From Pleodorina starrii (lineage: Eukaryota; Chlorophyta; Chlorophyceae; Chlamydomonadales; Volvocaceae), in contig BRXU01000002.1 of assembly GCA_030267565.1 (NCBI GenBank), positions 2,046,001 to 2,110,000 of the forward strand: a DNA stretch of 64,000 bases, in the 5' to 3' direction. A program made the position numbers and the translations under genes. The notes below the pieces were generated by a model, which made no database searches, was not told the origin of the DNA, and saw only the letters and a program-made list of their open reading frames with translations. How positions within the stretch are numbered: position 1 is the stretch's first letter; the number at the start of each line of letters is the position of its first letter. Shown piece by piece: positions 49,548 to 61,100 of this stretch.

Positions 49548-52500
49548 TCACACCGCCTCCGCCTCCGCGCCTGCGCCTCCGCCGCTGCTGCCGCCACCGG
49601 CGCCGCCGCGACTGGCAAGGGGTCCGGCGGCCTGCAGTTGCGACGGAAGATTCGGCGCGCACTTAACCAACTCGCCGACCCACTTGCATTTCCGCGGGCG
49701 CGTGCTGCCCAGCGAAGCGCCCAACGGCCCGCCGGCGCCCGCGCTCCCGCTTCGCCGCGCCGCTGCGGCTTCCCCCATCGCCGGCGACCGGAACGTGCCG
49801 TCATTGCACTTGGACTGCCGCCACTTATCCAGGGCCGCGGAAATGGCGCTCCCCGCAGTCGCCGCACGGCTCCACTGCCGCTGGCGCTCCAGGTCTCGGA
49901 CAACGGCAGCGCTTTCAGGCGGCGGCGGCGGCGGTGGCTCCATCGCGCCCGCTGGGCCGGCGGCGGCGGCGGCGGCTGCAGACCCCAGCGGCGCGGTCTG
50001 CACTCTCATGACCAGACTGCCGCCGGGCATGAGGCCCCAGCCCAGGAACACGCAGCCGTGGGCGTGTGATGGGACCTTTCTGAATGTGACGATCCTGCAG
50101 CGGGGAAAGGCGGCGGCGCGGCGGTGCGAAAGCAGAGGCGTCAGGCAAGGAAGAAGGGTGTGATTGGGGCGGCTCACCGTTCTGCGCATGGCAGTCGTTT
50201 CCCTGGCCGTCGTCGTGTCGCCGCCGCCAGCTTGTTCGGACCCACGCCTCCACCGTCTCCCACCTGCCCCACCGTCTTCCACTCGCTCCGCCCATCCTCC
50301 CCGTTCCGCTCCACCTCCACGCATTGCGCCGCCGTGGCCGCCCGGACAGTACCTAGCCCATTCACCCACCTGCCCGCTCCCTCCACCTCCACGCATTGCG
50401 CCGCCGTGTGTCCGTCCACGAAGCCGTCCCGCTCCACGAACAGGCGCAGGAAGCACCGCTTCCAGCCGCTGCTATCCCGCAAGACCTTGCGGTCCACGGA
50501 CAGCTCGGGGCCCTGCACGAGGGCATCGCTCCGCCTAGTCAACATACACTGCCAAAACTACAGGGAGGGAGGAAGAGCCGAAACGGCACACGGACGCTGA
50601 GGAGCGCATGGACACGGCCATCGGCAGCGGGGTGTGTATGTTCTTGAGCGGAGGGAGCAGGCGAGGGCAGAGGCATAAGGGCCGCCGGGGCTGCGCCCCT
50701 TGCGCCGTGCAAGAGCGAGGCCCGGGGCATATCGGGCATGCACGTGGGGAGGCAGGGCAGGCAGCCGTCTCCCCCCGAGCACGGCGCAGCCAAGGGCTCC
50801 GGCTCATTCGCGTAGGGGAAGGGGGCAAACACCGCCTTCGGTACTTTCCCCGTTCTTTTGCCTTTTTGCAAGGTTCGGTCCTATTCCCGTTCTTTTGCGC
50901 TTGCGGCTATAACTCCTCCCACTCCTCCCCCTCACCGAGATGATGGCACCGACGTGCGGCCGCATCGCATCGCACTCCAGCGGCCTCACGTCCCACGCGG
51001 GCCGGCAGATCAATCGCCCCGGCGGCGCCAGCACCAGCGGCGGCGCGGGATCCCCAGGGCCACCTGCCGCCGCCGCCCCGTCTGTCGCCGCCGCCGGGAC
51101 ATCGCGCGCTTGCCCCGCAGGCAGCACCTGCGCCTGGATCTGCTCGGGCTGCTGCTGCGCCGCGGCGTCGCTGTGCAGCGGGTGGTTACTGGCCTGCCCC
51201 TGGCCCAGCGGCCGTGGCGCAGAACCGTCGTCGGGCCCGTGACGCGGCTCTGCTGCGCCGGCGGCCGCGCCCGGAAGCTCCTTCTCCTCCTCCTCACGCG
51301 GCCGCTTGTGCCGCGGCCTGGCCGCCGTCTGGCAGCTGATAGACTCTGATGGATGCCTCGGGCTTCCGCCGGGAGCTGCGACTGCCGCCGCCGCCGCGGC
51401 TGGCGGCGGCGGTGCCGCCGCCGCCGGCGCGCCGGCGGCGCGCCCAGGGTCGTCAGGCCTGCGGCCACCCATTAAGTTCGGAGCGGGGCCTTGGGTTTCC
51501 GGTGCGGTTTCATTCAGTTGCTGGCGCTGCCCTTCGGCGCGGCAGCCAGCAGCGCTGGGAGGGATCGGGCTGGCGCTACCGGAAGCGGTGGCGGCGGCGG
51601 TGGCGGTGGTGATGCGCCGGCGGCGCGCCTTGGCCACGATGGCGATGGCGGCGGCGCGCCCCAGCGGCGAGGGCGCATGGACGTGGGCGGCGCGGCGTCG
51701 CAGCTTCGCGTGCTCGGCGGCTGACAGGAGAAACTTCCCCTCCACGCCGCGCTGCGGGTCGTGCCGCGGTGGCTGCTCCGCCGCGACTCGTCCCGCCGCC
51801 GCCGTCGCATCCGTGACCGGCGCCTCTGCCAAGCCCTGGCTTTCGGGCGACAGTGATAACGTGGCAAGACTGGCGTTGGCGCCGACCCCGGGCTGGCCGC
51901 CGGCGCCGCCTTCAGCGGCCCGGGTTCCGGCGCTGTGCTGGCGCTGCTCCCCTTGCCGCTCCATCTGCTGCTCCTTCTGACGCTGTTGCTGCAGCAAGAC
52001 ACGAGGCGGCGGGGACTCCACCGTGTGATGTGCGCCGTCGTCTTGGCTGCCGGCCTGCCGGCCCTCGCCTTCGTCGAGAGACACGTGCTCGCCTGGCGGG
52101 CCCTGCGCCAACAGCCCGCCGTCAGCGGCAGCGCCGCCGCCGCTGCCGCCGTCGTCGCTGTCTGCGGTGGAGCACCCCGGCTGTGGATTTTGCTGCTGTT
52201 GCTGTTGTTGTTGCTTTTGTGGGAGTGGGGATGCTTGCTGCGTCTGTGCGGGCAAGGCCTGCTCCTGCGCCTGGTGCAGTGGCGGTGGCTGCTGCTGCAC
52301 GCCCTGCCGCTCAGCTTCCTGCCGCCCCGTCCGCAATGGCTGGGCTGCCCCGAGGGGCGCCGCCGCGGCAGCCGGCGGCAGCGCTGCCCCGGCTCCGCTC
52401 CGTGATTGCCGCTGCTGCCGAAGCGCCGCTGGCCCAGATCCCGGCACCTGCGCACCGGCCGAGCCGTCCGACAACGCAGCGCCGGGCCCCCGGTGCTCGC

Positions 52501-54639
52501 CACTCAGACGCGCCGCGGTGGCGTCCACTGCCGCCGCCGGTGCTCGCGCCGGCGGCCGCCGCGGCAACGGCGGCGGCCCGCCGGCGCCCCCACGCGCGCG
52601 GGGCCGGGCTCGCGCCGCCGCCTCCGCTGCCTCAGGAGAGGCGGTGCGCTTTCGGCCCCGGCCGCCGCCGCCGCCCAATGCCCCGTCCTCGTCAGTGTCC
52701 ACGGAGCGCGATAGCGGCTGGCTGCTGTTGGCGCGGCCGCGGCCCCGCCCCCTGCCGCCGCCGCCACCGCGCTCTACAAGCGCCAGCTCCTCCTGATGCT
52801 TTTGGGAGTCGTCCGGATTCGGCCAGTACTTCCGCCATACGTGGCAGGGACAGCTGCGGGGAGAGCAGCAGAAGAACGTGGGACGTTGGCACGGAAGGGC
52901 GGCATTGGGGCGTGGCGTGGCGCGGGTCGGGATCAACGAGAGGGCGGGCTTGAGATGCGTGGCAAACGCGTGAAACGGAGCACGGAGGACGGTGGCATGC
53001 GGAGGCGGAGGACAAACCCGCGGCGGTGAGGATACCCTGGAAGCAAACACGGGGCAGATGCGGGGCTGCGGCGGGGCGGGGGCGGCGCACATACGCGGTG
53101 CATAACCGTACGCCTGCGCAGCCGTACTCCGCGCGCTGTGAGCGCAGCAGGCGTGCGCCCACTGCACGCGAAGACCAGGGCCAAACGGCAGCACGGCTGA
53201 CCTGCAACAGCCCTTGCGGAAGGGGTTATTGGGTATGGGCCCCCGCCTGCAGCCAGCCTCCTCTTCCTCCGACAACGACGTTTCCTCGTCGTCGCTGCAG
53301 CTGCTGCTGTCCCCGGCGCCGCCACCGTTGCTCGTCCCGCTGGCGCCGCTGCGCCGCCGCCCGTCACCGCCGCTCCGCCCCCGACGACGACCGCCGCAGC
53401 CGCTCGCTGCCCGCTGCAGCGTCCCTCCAGCCGCGGCAGCAGCGGCCGTACCCGAGGAGCCTCCCGCCGTGCCGCGACCTGTCCCGGCAGCGGTCGACTG
53501 CGTGCTCGCAGCGGCGCCGCTGGCCCCGCCACCGCTCCTCCGCGCCGCCGCTTCAGCCGCTGCCGCCGCCGTCGGTGCGGCCGCCGCACATCCTGCGGGC
53601 CCCTCGCTGGCTGAGGCGGAGCCCACCCGCACACGTAGCGCCGGGCCGCCACGATGTGGCTGTAGGGCGATTGCTTGGTGCCCTGAGCCTGCAACGTGCG
53701 GACCTGCGGTGGCCACAGCCGCAGCTACTGCTGCCACGGGCGCCTGGTCCGCAATGCCTTCGGCAGCACCAGTAGCAGCGGCAGTGCTGCTGCTGGGGTT
53801 ACGATCGCTGCAGGTATTCGCGGATCCGCGGCACGGGCATGCTGAACGGCTGAGCGTGTAGTGGAGCTGCGTTTGGCCGATTTTGCCCACGGAGACGAGG
53901 TGGTAGCCAGCGTACTTGTCGAGTGCGGCTGTCTGGTTGAAGTTGACGCGCAGGCCGAACTGTGGGGGGCGAGAGGGATCGGGACCGGGGGGCCGGGGGC
54001 CGTCGTGTATTTGTTAGGCGCTGCCTGCTGGCCGCCTTGTGAGCAGGGGCAGTGCGGGTGGCAGTGGCGGGGCATGCTGTGGAGGGGCGGGGGCATCATG
54101 CGGACCATGGATCACACCTATGGCGATTGTCATAAGCAGGGCTCGGGTGTGACGTTTTGCCCCTGTCTGCGCAGTGCTTGCGCAGAAACAGTCAAAGCTG
54201 TCCAAACCCTGCGAGCAACCGCTCAGAGTTCATAATGCGTATGGCGTTCGTTGCGCAGATGCAAAGCATACCTGCTTGTCCTCCTGCACAAGTGCACCGT
54301 AGCGTGTCTCATCCTGCTTGCCATCGGCTGTGACAGTCACAGTCAGCAATTTTGGAAGCGGCCAGTGAACGCGTTGCTTGATGTACCAACTCCAGGGCAC
54401 CACAAACGGCGTTGGGACCTCCGCATTAACATTGAGACACACAGGCCGAGGGGGCACGATAACACGCCGAACCTGCAGGATATCACCAAAGTTTGCAAGC
54501 ACACTTGTTGCGCTGCCACCCGACAGCTCAGAAGCAGTAATCCATTGGCTGCTTATCTTTCACCTTGCCTATTATGTTGCCAGGAGCACAACGCCGATAG
54601 ACAACGAATACGCGGGTTCCTCACCTTGTCTTTGTCCAT
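49548..54639 (-). CDS. Unrecognised two-block protein, paralog 2 (tentative B3-like folds)
   Basis: Minus-strand exons 54639-54625, 54472-54272, 53959-53202, 52853-50936, 50557-50178 and 50094-49548 close exactly to 1272 residues. The first exon is only MDKDK. The N-terminal block (TPFVVPWSWYIKQRVHWPLP, then RYGALVQEDKQ) is cut by a phase-0 intron after DKQ at the same residue as in paralog 1. It continues with FGLRVNFNQTAALDKYAGYH and QTQLHYTLSRSACPC. The middle is a long Ala/Gln/Gly/Pro spacer with an acidic DDEETSLSEEEE patch. Cys motifs GCCSCPCHVWRKYW and helix QKHQEELALVERG follow, as in paralog 1. The C-terminal block has CFLRLFVERDGFV and FLGWGLMPGGSLVMRVQTAP, matching VAVEVDG and CVGWGLKADSGLLVMRVV. 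A 26-base duplication in exon 5 repeats AAQCVEVE. Function is unknown; a DNA-binding role is inference from weak B3 resemblance. Confidence 0.7.
50311..50408. repeat. 26-bp direct repeat, 72 bases apart, coding
   Basis: CCACCTCCACGCATTGCGCC and the following GCCGTG occur at 50311-50336 and 50383-50408. The 72-base offset keeps the frame of paralog 2 exon 5. Confidence 0.9.
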
Positions 54640-55198
54640 ACAGCGTGGCTGGAGTGATTTAAATTCTGAATAGCGCCTCAAGTGGCATGACATTGATGGT
54701 ACGTGTATCCGTTGGCGTTATGCATAAATTCAATGGTCCGCTGCCGTCCGCATCCGTGAATACGGCAGTCCTGGTGAAGTCAAACTGCAAACAACTGCCG
54801 ACATACATACAGATCACACACAAGTTTGTCATTTGTGTATCTTGTCAAATTTCCATAGTTGAGGCATCTTTGGGCATGATGTTGATGTTGTTACAAGCTT
54901 TGAGCTCGTAAGGCCCAGACGAGCCAGGAGGCTCATGGACCACTTGAACTCGAAACACAAAGACACAGAAAGAAAAGAAAAACGTAAGCCCTGAACTGAG
55001 CTTTGGGCATGCGTCCTTATGGCGCCGTACGTTTGGCTGCAGTCTTTTTATGAAAGGGGCTTTCTCAGTAAACGTTGCATGCGTTCTTATAATCCAAAAA
55101 CTAACGCTCACAGTTGTCGTCACTCCACCTTTCCAGGACCGCGGAAGCATTTTCGTATGCGTTCTTAGAGTAGTGGTACATCTAATCCTTTAGATATT
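54640..55198. other. Divergent promoter region with two relic-exon-like frames
   Basis: AT-rich upstream region shared by paralog 2 (left) and the prominin-like gene (right). On the minus strand, 54950-54845 and about 54800-54659 read as short frames ending in stops, with the similar phrases NNINIMPKDAS and RTINVMPLEALF. They may be decayed copies of an N-terminal exon of paralog 2; no donor site lets them be joined to it. Confidence 0.4.
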
Positions 55199-58100
55199 AT
55201 GATAACAATGGGGTCATTTTTATGTGCGTCGTGGTGCACAGCCTTCAAGAACAAGCATTGGCGGAGGCCGTGCTTTGTCGTTGCGCACATTTTGCTGCTG
55301 GCGTCGGTGTCGTCTTTTGGTGCTCACGCACAAGACTCCAACCAAACAGTGGATGTGTGCCCACAGGCGCGCTGGATGGTAGGTAGGCACTAGGAAGGCG
55401 ACTAAATGACCCACCTGACAAAACTTCGGTGGACAACGGTTCGGCTGTTTCTTCAATGGCTACTTTTGCACTAGCATTTCGGCGTGCATTTTCAAGCTGT
55501 CTAGTTAGCCCCGGTTGTCTACTTGTGTTCGTTGCGACCGGTCGCTTCTTTCTGCCCTTCAACCCGCCTTCACCGGGTTCAGCCGAAGGCGTCTTGGAAT
55601 TTCCCTGACGAGCCCTCGCTGGACACGGCCTCAAACTGCAGGATGCCCCGTTTTTACGTTTGTCAAAGTCGCCCGGGAATTTCTCAAACGTCACCAAGTG
55701 GAAACGGGACCAGTTAAAAGTGAGTGCCCCAGGGTTACGCACATATTCCGGTTGGACCGCATCTGAGGAACGTGGCGCGGCGGGAAAGGCTTTGGGTCAG
55801 GAAGCGGCAGGGACTTTGGGTTTCTAGCTCTAGCCCGCCCCGTTTCGAAGTCGCGCCACAGCGCAAGGGCCCCGCCCCGCGCACACAGCCGCCTGAGCCA
55901 GGGAGCAGGAAGCAGAGGCCGGGGCCGCGGTCCTGTTACCGCTGTATGCTCACAGACCACCTGCTCTACGTAACCACCTGTGAGGGTACATAAGCAAGGC
56001 TGGGACGTGGTTCGGCGCGGGCCAAGCCCGGGGCTGGGGCATCGGCGGTAGCGTGCCAGGGCATGTGGCTCTGCTCTGGGAGTGGGAGGCAGGAAGCGGG
56101 GACGAATGAAGTTGGAGCCGCAGCGAGGGCAACAGGAGGCGGTGGCCGGCTGCACCGGCTTCCTTGACTTGCGGCTCTCGACGACTTGGACTGCACGCCG
56201 CCGTGCAGCGACCGGCCAGCATGCGCTCTACAGTCCGGTGCAGTGCAGCGCAACGCCATACAGTGCAGCGCAGCACACTGCACGTGTGGACGCGCTTGCG
56301 TGCCCGGCGTGCGCACCGCCACCCTGGGCTCTTGGCGCTGGGGTGCCTGATGGGAGGGGGCTCGCGCTGGAGGGGAGCTGGAAGGGGCGGCGGAAGCGGC
56401 GGGCCCCACCTGACGCTGGCGATTGCGCCGTCCCTGCCGGTTGTGCATTTTGGCCGCGATGCTGCCCCCGTTCGAGCAGTCAGCCCGGCCGGCGTCGCGG
56501 TACCCGCCCCGCGCGTTGTGCCCCGCGCGTCCGAAACGCAGAGGTCCCTCTTCTCCGGCTATGCCCTGGGCAGCGACACCATTTCCGTTCCTTTCAGCAT
56601 TGCCCCTTAGGTTTCCCGTTTATTCACACCTTTCCCCCCTCTCCCTCCTTGCCTCCGTCCCTCCGCTGCGGTGTCTTCTTTGTCGCCCTCCCTCCGCACC
56701 AACCCAACCCACTTCGCCTGAGACCTGACATCCCGCGTTGCCCGTGTAAAACGAACCAGCAACCAGCCACCGCCCACCCATTTTGCCGCAGACGTATGTG
56801 ACCAAGTCGGTCGTGCCCCCGCTGGCATCCAACATCTCCTTCTTGGCGGTCGCACTCGTCTGCCTGGTCGTCTTCCTCTTGTGGTGAGCGGGAGCGGAGG
56901 GTGGGAGGTGGCGCGATGTGAGCCAGTGCGCCTCCCCGTCGCGCGCCTTTCCTAGAGGCGGGGGAGCCGGCCAGGCCGCACCTCGCGTGGCCTTGACGTG
57001 ACAACGTTACCACACCAACCTCCCGGCGCCGGTTCCTCCACAGCCGGGAAAGCTCCGCCGGGAAACAGCCGGGGATCCTCCGCTGCCCCCCGCGCCCGCC
57101 GCCCGCAACCGCCCTATCGCCGCGTCCGCCGGTGCCTCCACTCGCCCCTCCCTCGCACTCACCCCCGCTCCACCTCCTGGCGCCCCCGGGGCCCCCGTTT
57201 CTGCTCCGCCTCCGCCTCCGCCGTGTCGATCGGCCGCAGGCGCATCATCCGCCGCTGCTGCATGTGCAGCTGCATGCGCGAGTCCTGTGAGACGAAGCGC
57301 AGAGCGGCGGAGCCCGACAAGGTGCTCAGCGGCTGGCTGTACTGGGCACAGAAGGTGCGCGCCCGTGCGGGTGGGCGGCTGCGGCTGCGGGCCCAATCTA
57401 ATCACGGCCCGGCGGGATGCTGCTCGCCTGGGGTTGGGGCGTTGTAGGGCTACCCTAACCTATAAGATGCGCGCCAGTGCTGTGGATGCCTTTTTGTGTG
57501 GCCTGGGGGGTATTCCTGGTAGGGAAGTCGCCGCCGTAAAACCCCAAACCTTAAATACTGACTCCAACTTACCCTGAAGCCTGCGGCTGCGCCCGCCCCG
57601 CGCGCCCTTGCCGCCTTTATCTGCCAGCCCTTGCTCAGCCTGTGAGCTTGTCTGTTTGGACTGTCACACTGTACCCCCTCCTCCCCCGCTCCCCTCCCAG
57701 GGCGTGCTGCTGCTCCTCTGCATCGCCGCGTTCAGCGTGATGATTGCTGGTGCGTGGACAGGGGGCGGGCTTGTGTGTGTTGGGGGGCTGGGAGGCTGGC
57801 TGCGTGGGGCGAACAGCGGCGTGCAGCTGTGTCCCGGCCCGGGGTGCCCGACCGGTCGACAACCGTTTCTGCTGCTGCGGTGGCGGCAGCAGCACGAGCG
57901 CCGCTGCCGGCCTCCCATCCGCGCCCCCCATGCCGCCCGGACCTTACCCCTGCCGCCTGCCTATCATTCGCAGCCAGCCAGTCGGCTTGCGTTGAGCTCT
58001 GGGCCGTCTTTCCCTGCCCCTCCTCGCCCTCGCCCCCTCTGCAACCCTTGAAAAAGCCCAAACCCAAACTCCATCACATGCCTCCCCTCCTTCCGCTGCG

Positions 58101-61100
58101 GCTCGCATTGACAACCAGCATCCCCTCCCTCCCTCCCCCCTCCCTCCTCCCTCCCTCCCCCTCCCGCCCTCCCTCCCTCCCTCCCTCCCATCGCACCATC
58201 GCCGCCATCTCTGCTCCTGCGCCCTCCCGTTCCCGGTCTCCCGCCTCTTCGCGGATGTCCTCCAGGCATCGCCGTGACCCCCAAGCAGCTGTTCGTGCGG
58301 GTGTGGCCGCCCGTCAACCGCCTCACCGGCTACCTCACCAACACCACTGCCCGCATGGACCAACTGGTCAACGGCACACTGGGCGGCATCAACCCGATCC
58401 TGGACAGCCTCACGTCTCTGGTCAACAACGACATCAACCTGCCGGTCGTCAAGACCAACCTGCAGGCGAGGGGGCGGGGGCGGGGCGGGAGCTGGGAGGG
58501 GAGCTGGGAGAGTGGACCGCCGGGGGTGGGGGCGGGTGAGTTGGGTGTAGGGCGGTTTAATGACACTATCACACCCAACACACCCCGTCCGTTCGCCAAC
58601 GTCGCCTCCTTTTCACCGGCGCGGTGCCCTCTCACTTGCCACCCACCCATTTCCACGCATCCAGCCCTTCCTCTGGCGCCCTCCTGCCTTCCGAAAAGAC
58701 TTTGAATCCTCCGCATTACGCACCGGTACTTGCCGTCCTCTCCGGCTCCGGCCTCTCCCCCCGTTGACAACCCCACCTCCCCCCCGCCCTTTCCCGCACA
58801 GTCGATCGCCACCACACTCGACTGGGCTGCCGCCAACCCCATCAACCTCATCAACGCCCTCAACAACCTCAACGCCAGTATGGTCTCCGTGCGCAGCCAG
58901 ATCGCCGCGCTGAGGCCGCAGCTGGGCGCCGGCGGCCTGCCCACCACCCTCACCACGCTCCAGGCCGGCCTGCCCGGGCTGTCCGAGGTCGTGGCTGCCT
59001 GCCAGGACTACTCGACGCGGCTGGCGGGGCTGGACCCGCCCTTCACCACCCTCAGCGCAGCGTCCGGCCCGTGAGCACCGGTGGCGGCCGGGGACGGGGA
59101 GGGGCGGGGGGGTGGGAGATAACAAAGATGGAACCGCGGCGTTGTCGGAGGGGACGGCCGAGGGGTTATCCACGTATAGGCCGGAGCCCGTGACGGCCGA
59201 GGGGGGGGGGTAGGAATATGGGTGAATGAACCGGAGAGTTGTCGGGGAGGAGGGGGACGGGTAGCAGCGTGGCCGGGGGTTACTTGCCGTGTGGAGACGA
59301 ATCACAGCGTTGTCGAAGGGGGGGGGGAAGGGCCTGGGCGTCTCTCATACTCGCAGATAAGGAGGTCCGGTCCGCGAGCCTGATATGGATGTGGGTCGGG
59401 GGCGATGGCAGGGCGGCGGCCGACGGGCGGGCGGGCGCATGCCTGCGCCCCTGCGAGCGCACCCTCTCCCCCAACGCCCACCTGTCAACCCCCCTTCCTC
59501 CCACCCCGCCCCCTCCCATCCCTTCCCGGCCCTTCCAGCCCGCCCCGCTCCCTTTTACCCGCCCCCCCACCTCCCCGACTCCGCTCACCGCCCTCCTGAA
59601 GCTGCCTGCCTCGCCTGTCTCCCTTACCTCCCTACATCTCTATGCCGCTACCCTCCCTCACCTCCCTCCCTCGCCTCCCACCCTCCCTTCCTCGCCCCCC
59701 TCCCTCGCGTCCCTCGCTTCCGCAGCACCTACAACACCGGCCCCCTGGAGACCGCCATGGCCGCCGTGCAGGCGGACGCCTGGCGCACCTCCCTGGCTAC
59801 CATGCTGGGGGCGCTGGACGTGTGGCGCTCGCTGCGCTCCGGCAACACGCTCGCCGCCCTGGCCAACACCACGAACGTCCTGAAGACCGCCGCGAACGAC
59901 CTGAAGCTCAGCCAGTTGCCCGCCACGGCGACCACGCTGCAGGCCTTCAGTTCCGCCTGGGCCGGCGTCAGCGCCAACCTGGGGTTGCTGCTGTACCGCA
60001 TCGACTATGTGCAGGTGTTAAGGGGGGTTTGGGGTGGATGGGAGGGTGTGGGTGCGGGTGTTGCGAGCCCGCTCGGAGTGTGCGGTGGAGCGGGGAGGGA
60101 TGGGGTAGGACAGTCCCTGCCGGGCCCCCGGCCCTTCCAGCCCGCAGACCCCCACCCCTTGACGCCATGGGACAGTTCAGTGGGGTGGGGTTTGGGCTTT
60201 GGGGTGCCTGACGGGTCGAGGGGAGGGAGGGAGGGAGGAGGGGAAACGTGGCGGGAGGGGGCGGGGCCACGCACGACGGCAAATTGCCCAACGCCCCCCT
60301 TTTCTTTTGGCCTCTGTCCGTCGGCGTTGCCAGCCGGTCAACCTTCCGCTTTCAGCCTGTTTTCCTCAAACCACCAGCCCACCACCATCACAGACACACA
60401 CCCCAAACCCACGCACCGCCCCTACCACTCTGCTCTTTCACCCCTCCCTTCCTTGCTACATCCCCCTGCCCCACCCCCAACCCCGTTCCCTCGTCCCGGG
60501 CCGTTTTCTATTAACCCCCTGTCCAAACCCCCACCCCCACTTCCCTACCGCCACCCCGCAGACCTACGTCGTGCAGCTGGACCCCGCCAGCAACGCCGTC
60601 ATTCAAACGCTGCAGAGCTTGTACGGCAACGTCTCAGGCTTGACCGACATGCAGCCGTCGCCCTCGAGCCTCGCGGCCAACCTGACGGCCCTCGCCCTCA
60701 ACGTGACCCTGGGGCCCGTGGCGGACCTCGTGACGCAGCTGAACAACGCCCAGGCTGCCATCAATCAAGTGCCGCAATCCGTACTGGACGGCGCGCGTGA
60801 CGCGCTGGGAAACCTGAAGTAGGTGCGCGTATGCTAGCAGTGTAGTCCCCGTGGGCCACGTGGTAGGCGCAAAGGGAGTACCTTGGTAAAGGGGAGCGCG
60901 CGTGTGTGTGTGCGCGCGCGCGTGTGTGTGTGTGTGTGTGTGTGTGTTTTGGCCTTGACGTCAGGGCAGGGCAGGGCACAGCAGGCATGGCCGACCCACG
61001 GGTCGGGGGATGCCGTGTGGTGACGTGGGTTTTGAGTCCCATCCCCCACCCCCGGTTCTCTTCAACTACCCCACCACAACCCCACCCACCACAACCCCAC

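Noticed and set aside
51306..53861. Several plus-strand frames over 200 residues
   Set aside because: They lie opposite the two large exons of paralog 2, whose reading frame is fixed by homology with copy 1 and exact phase closure.
54251..54673. 140-residue plus-strand frame
   Set aside because: It covers the reverse complement of the conserved TPFVVPWSWY exon of paralog 2, so it is an antisense shadow.
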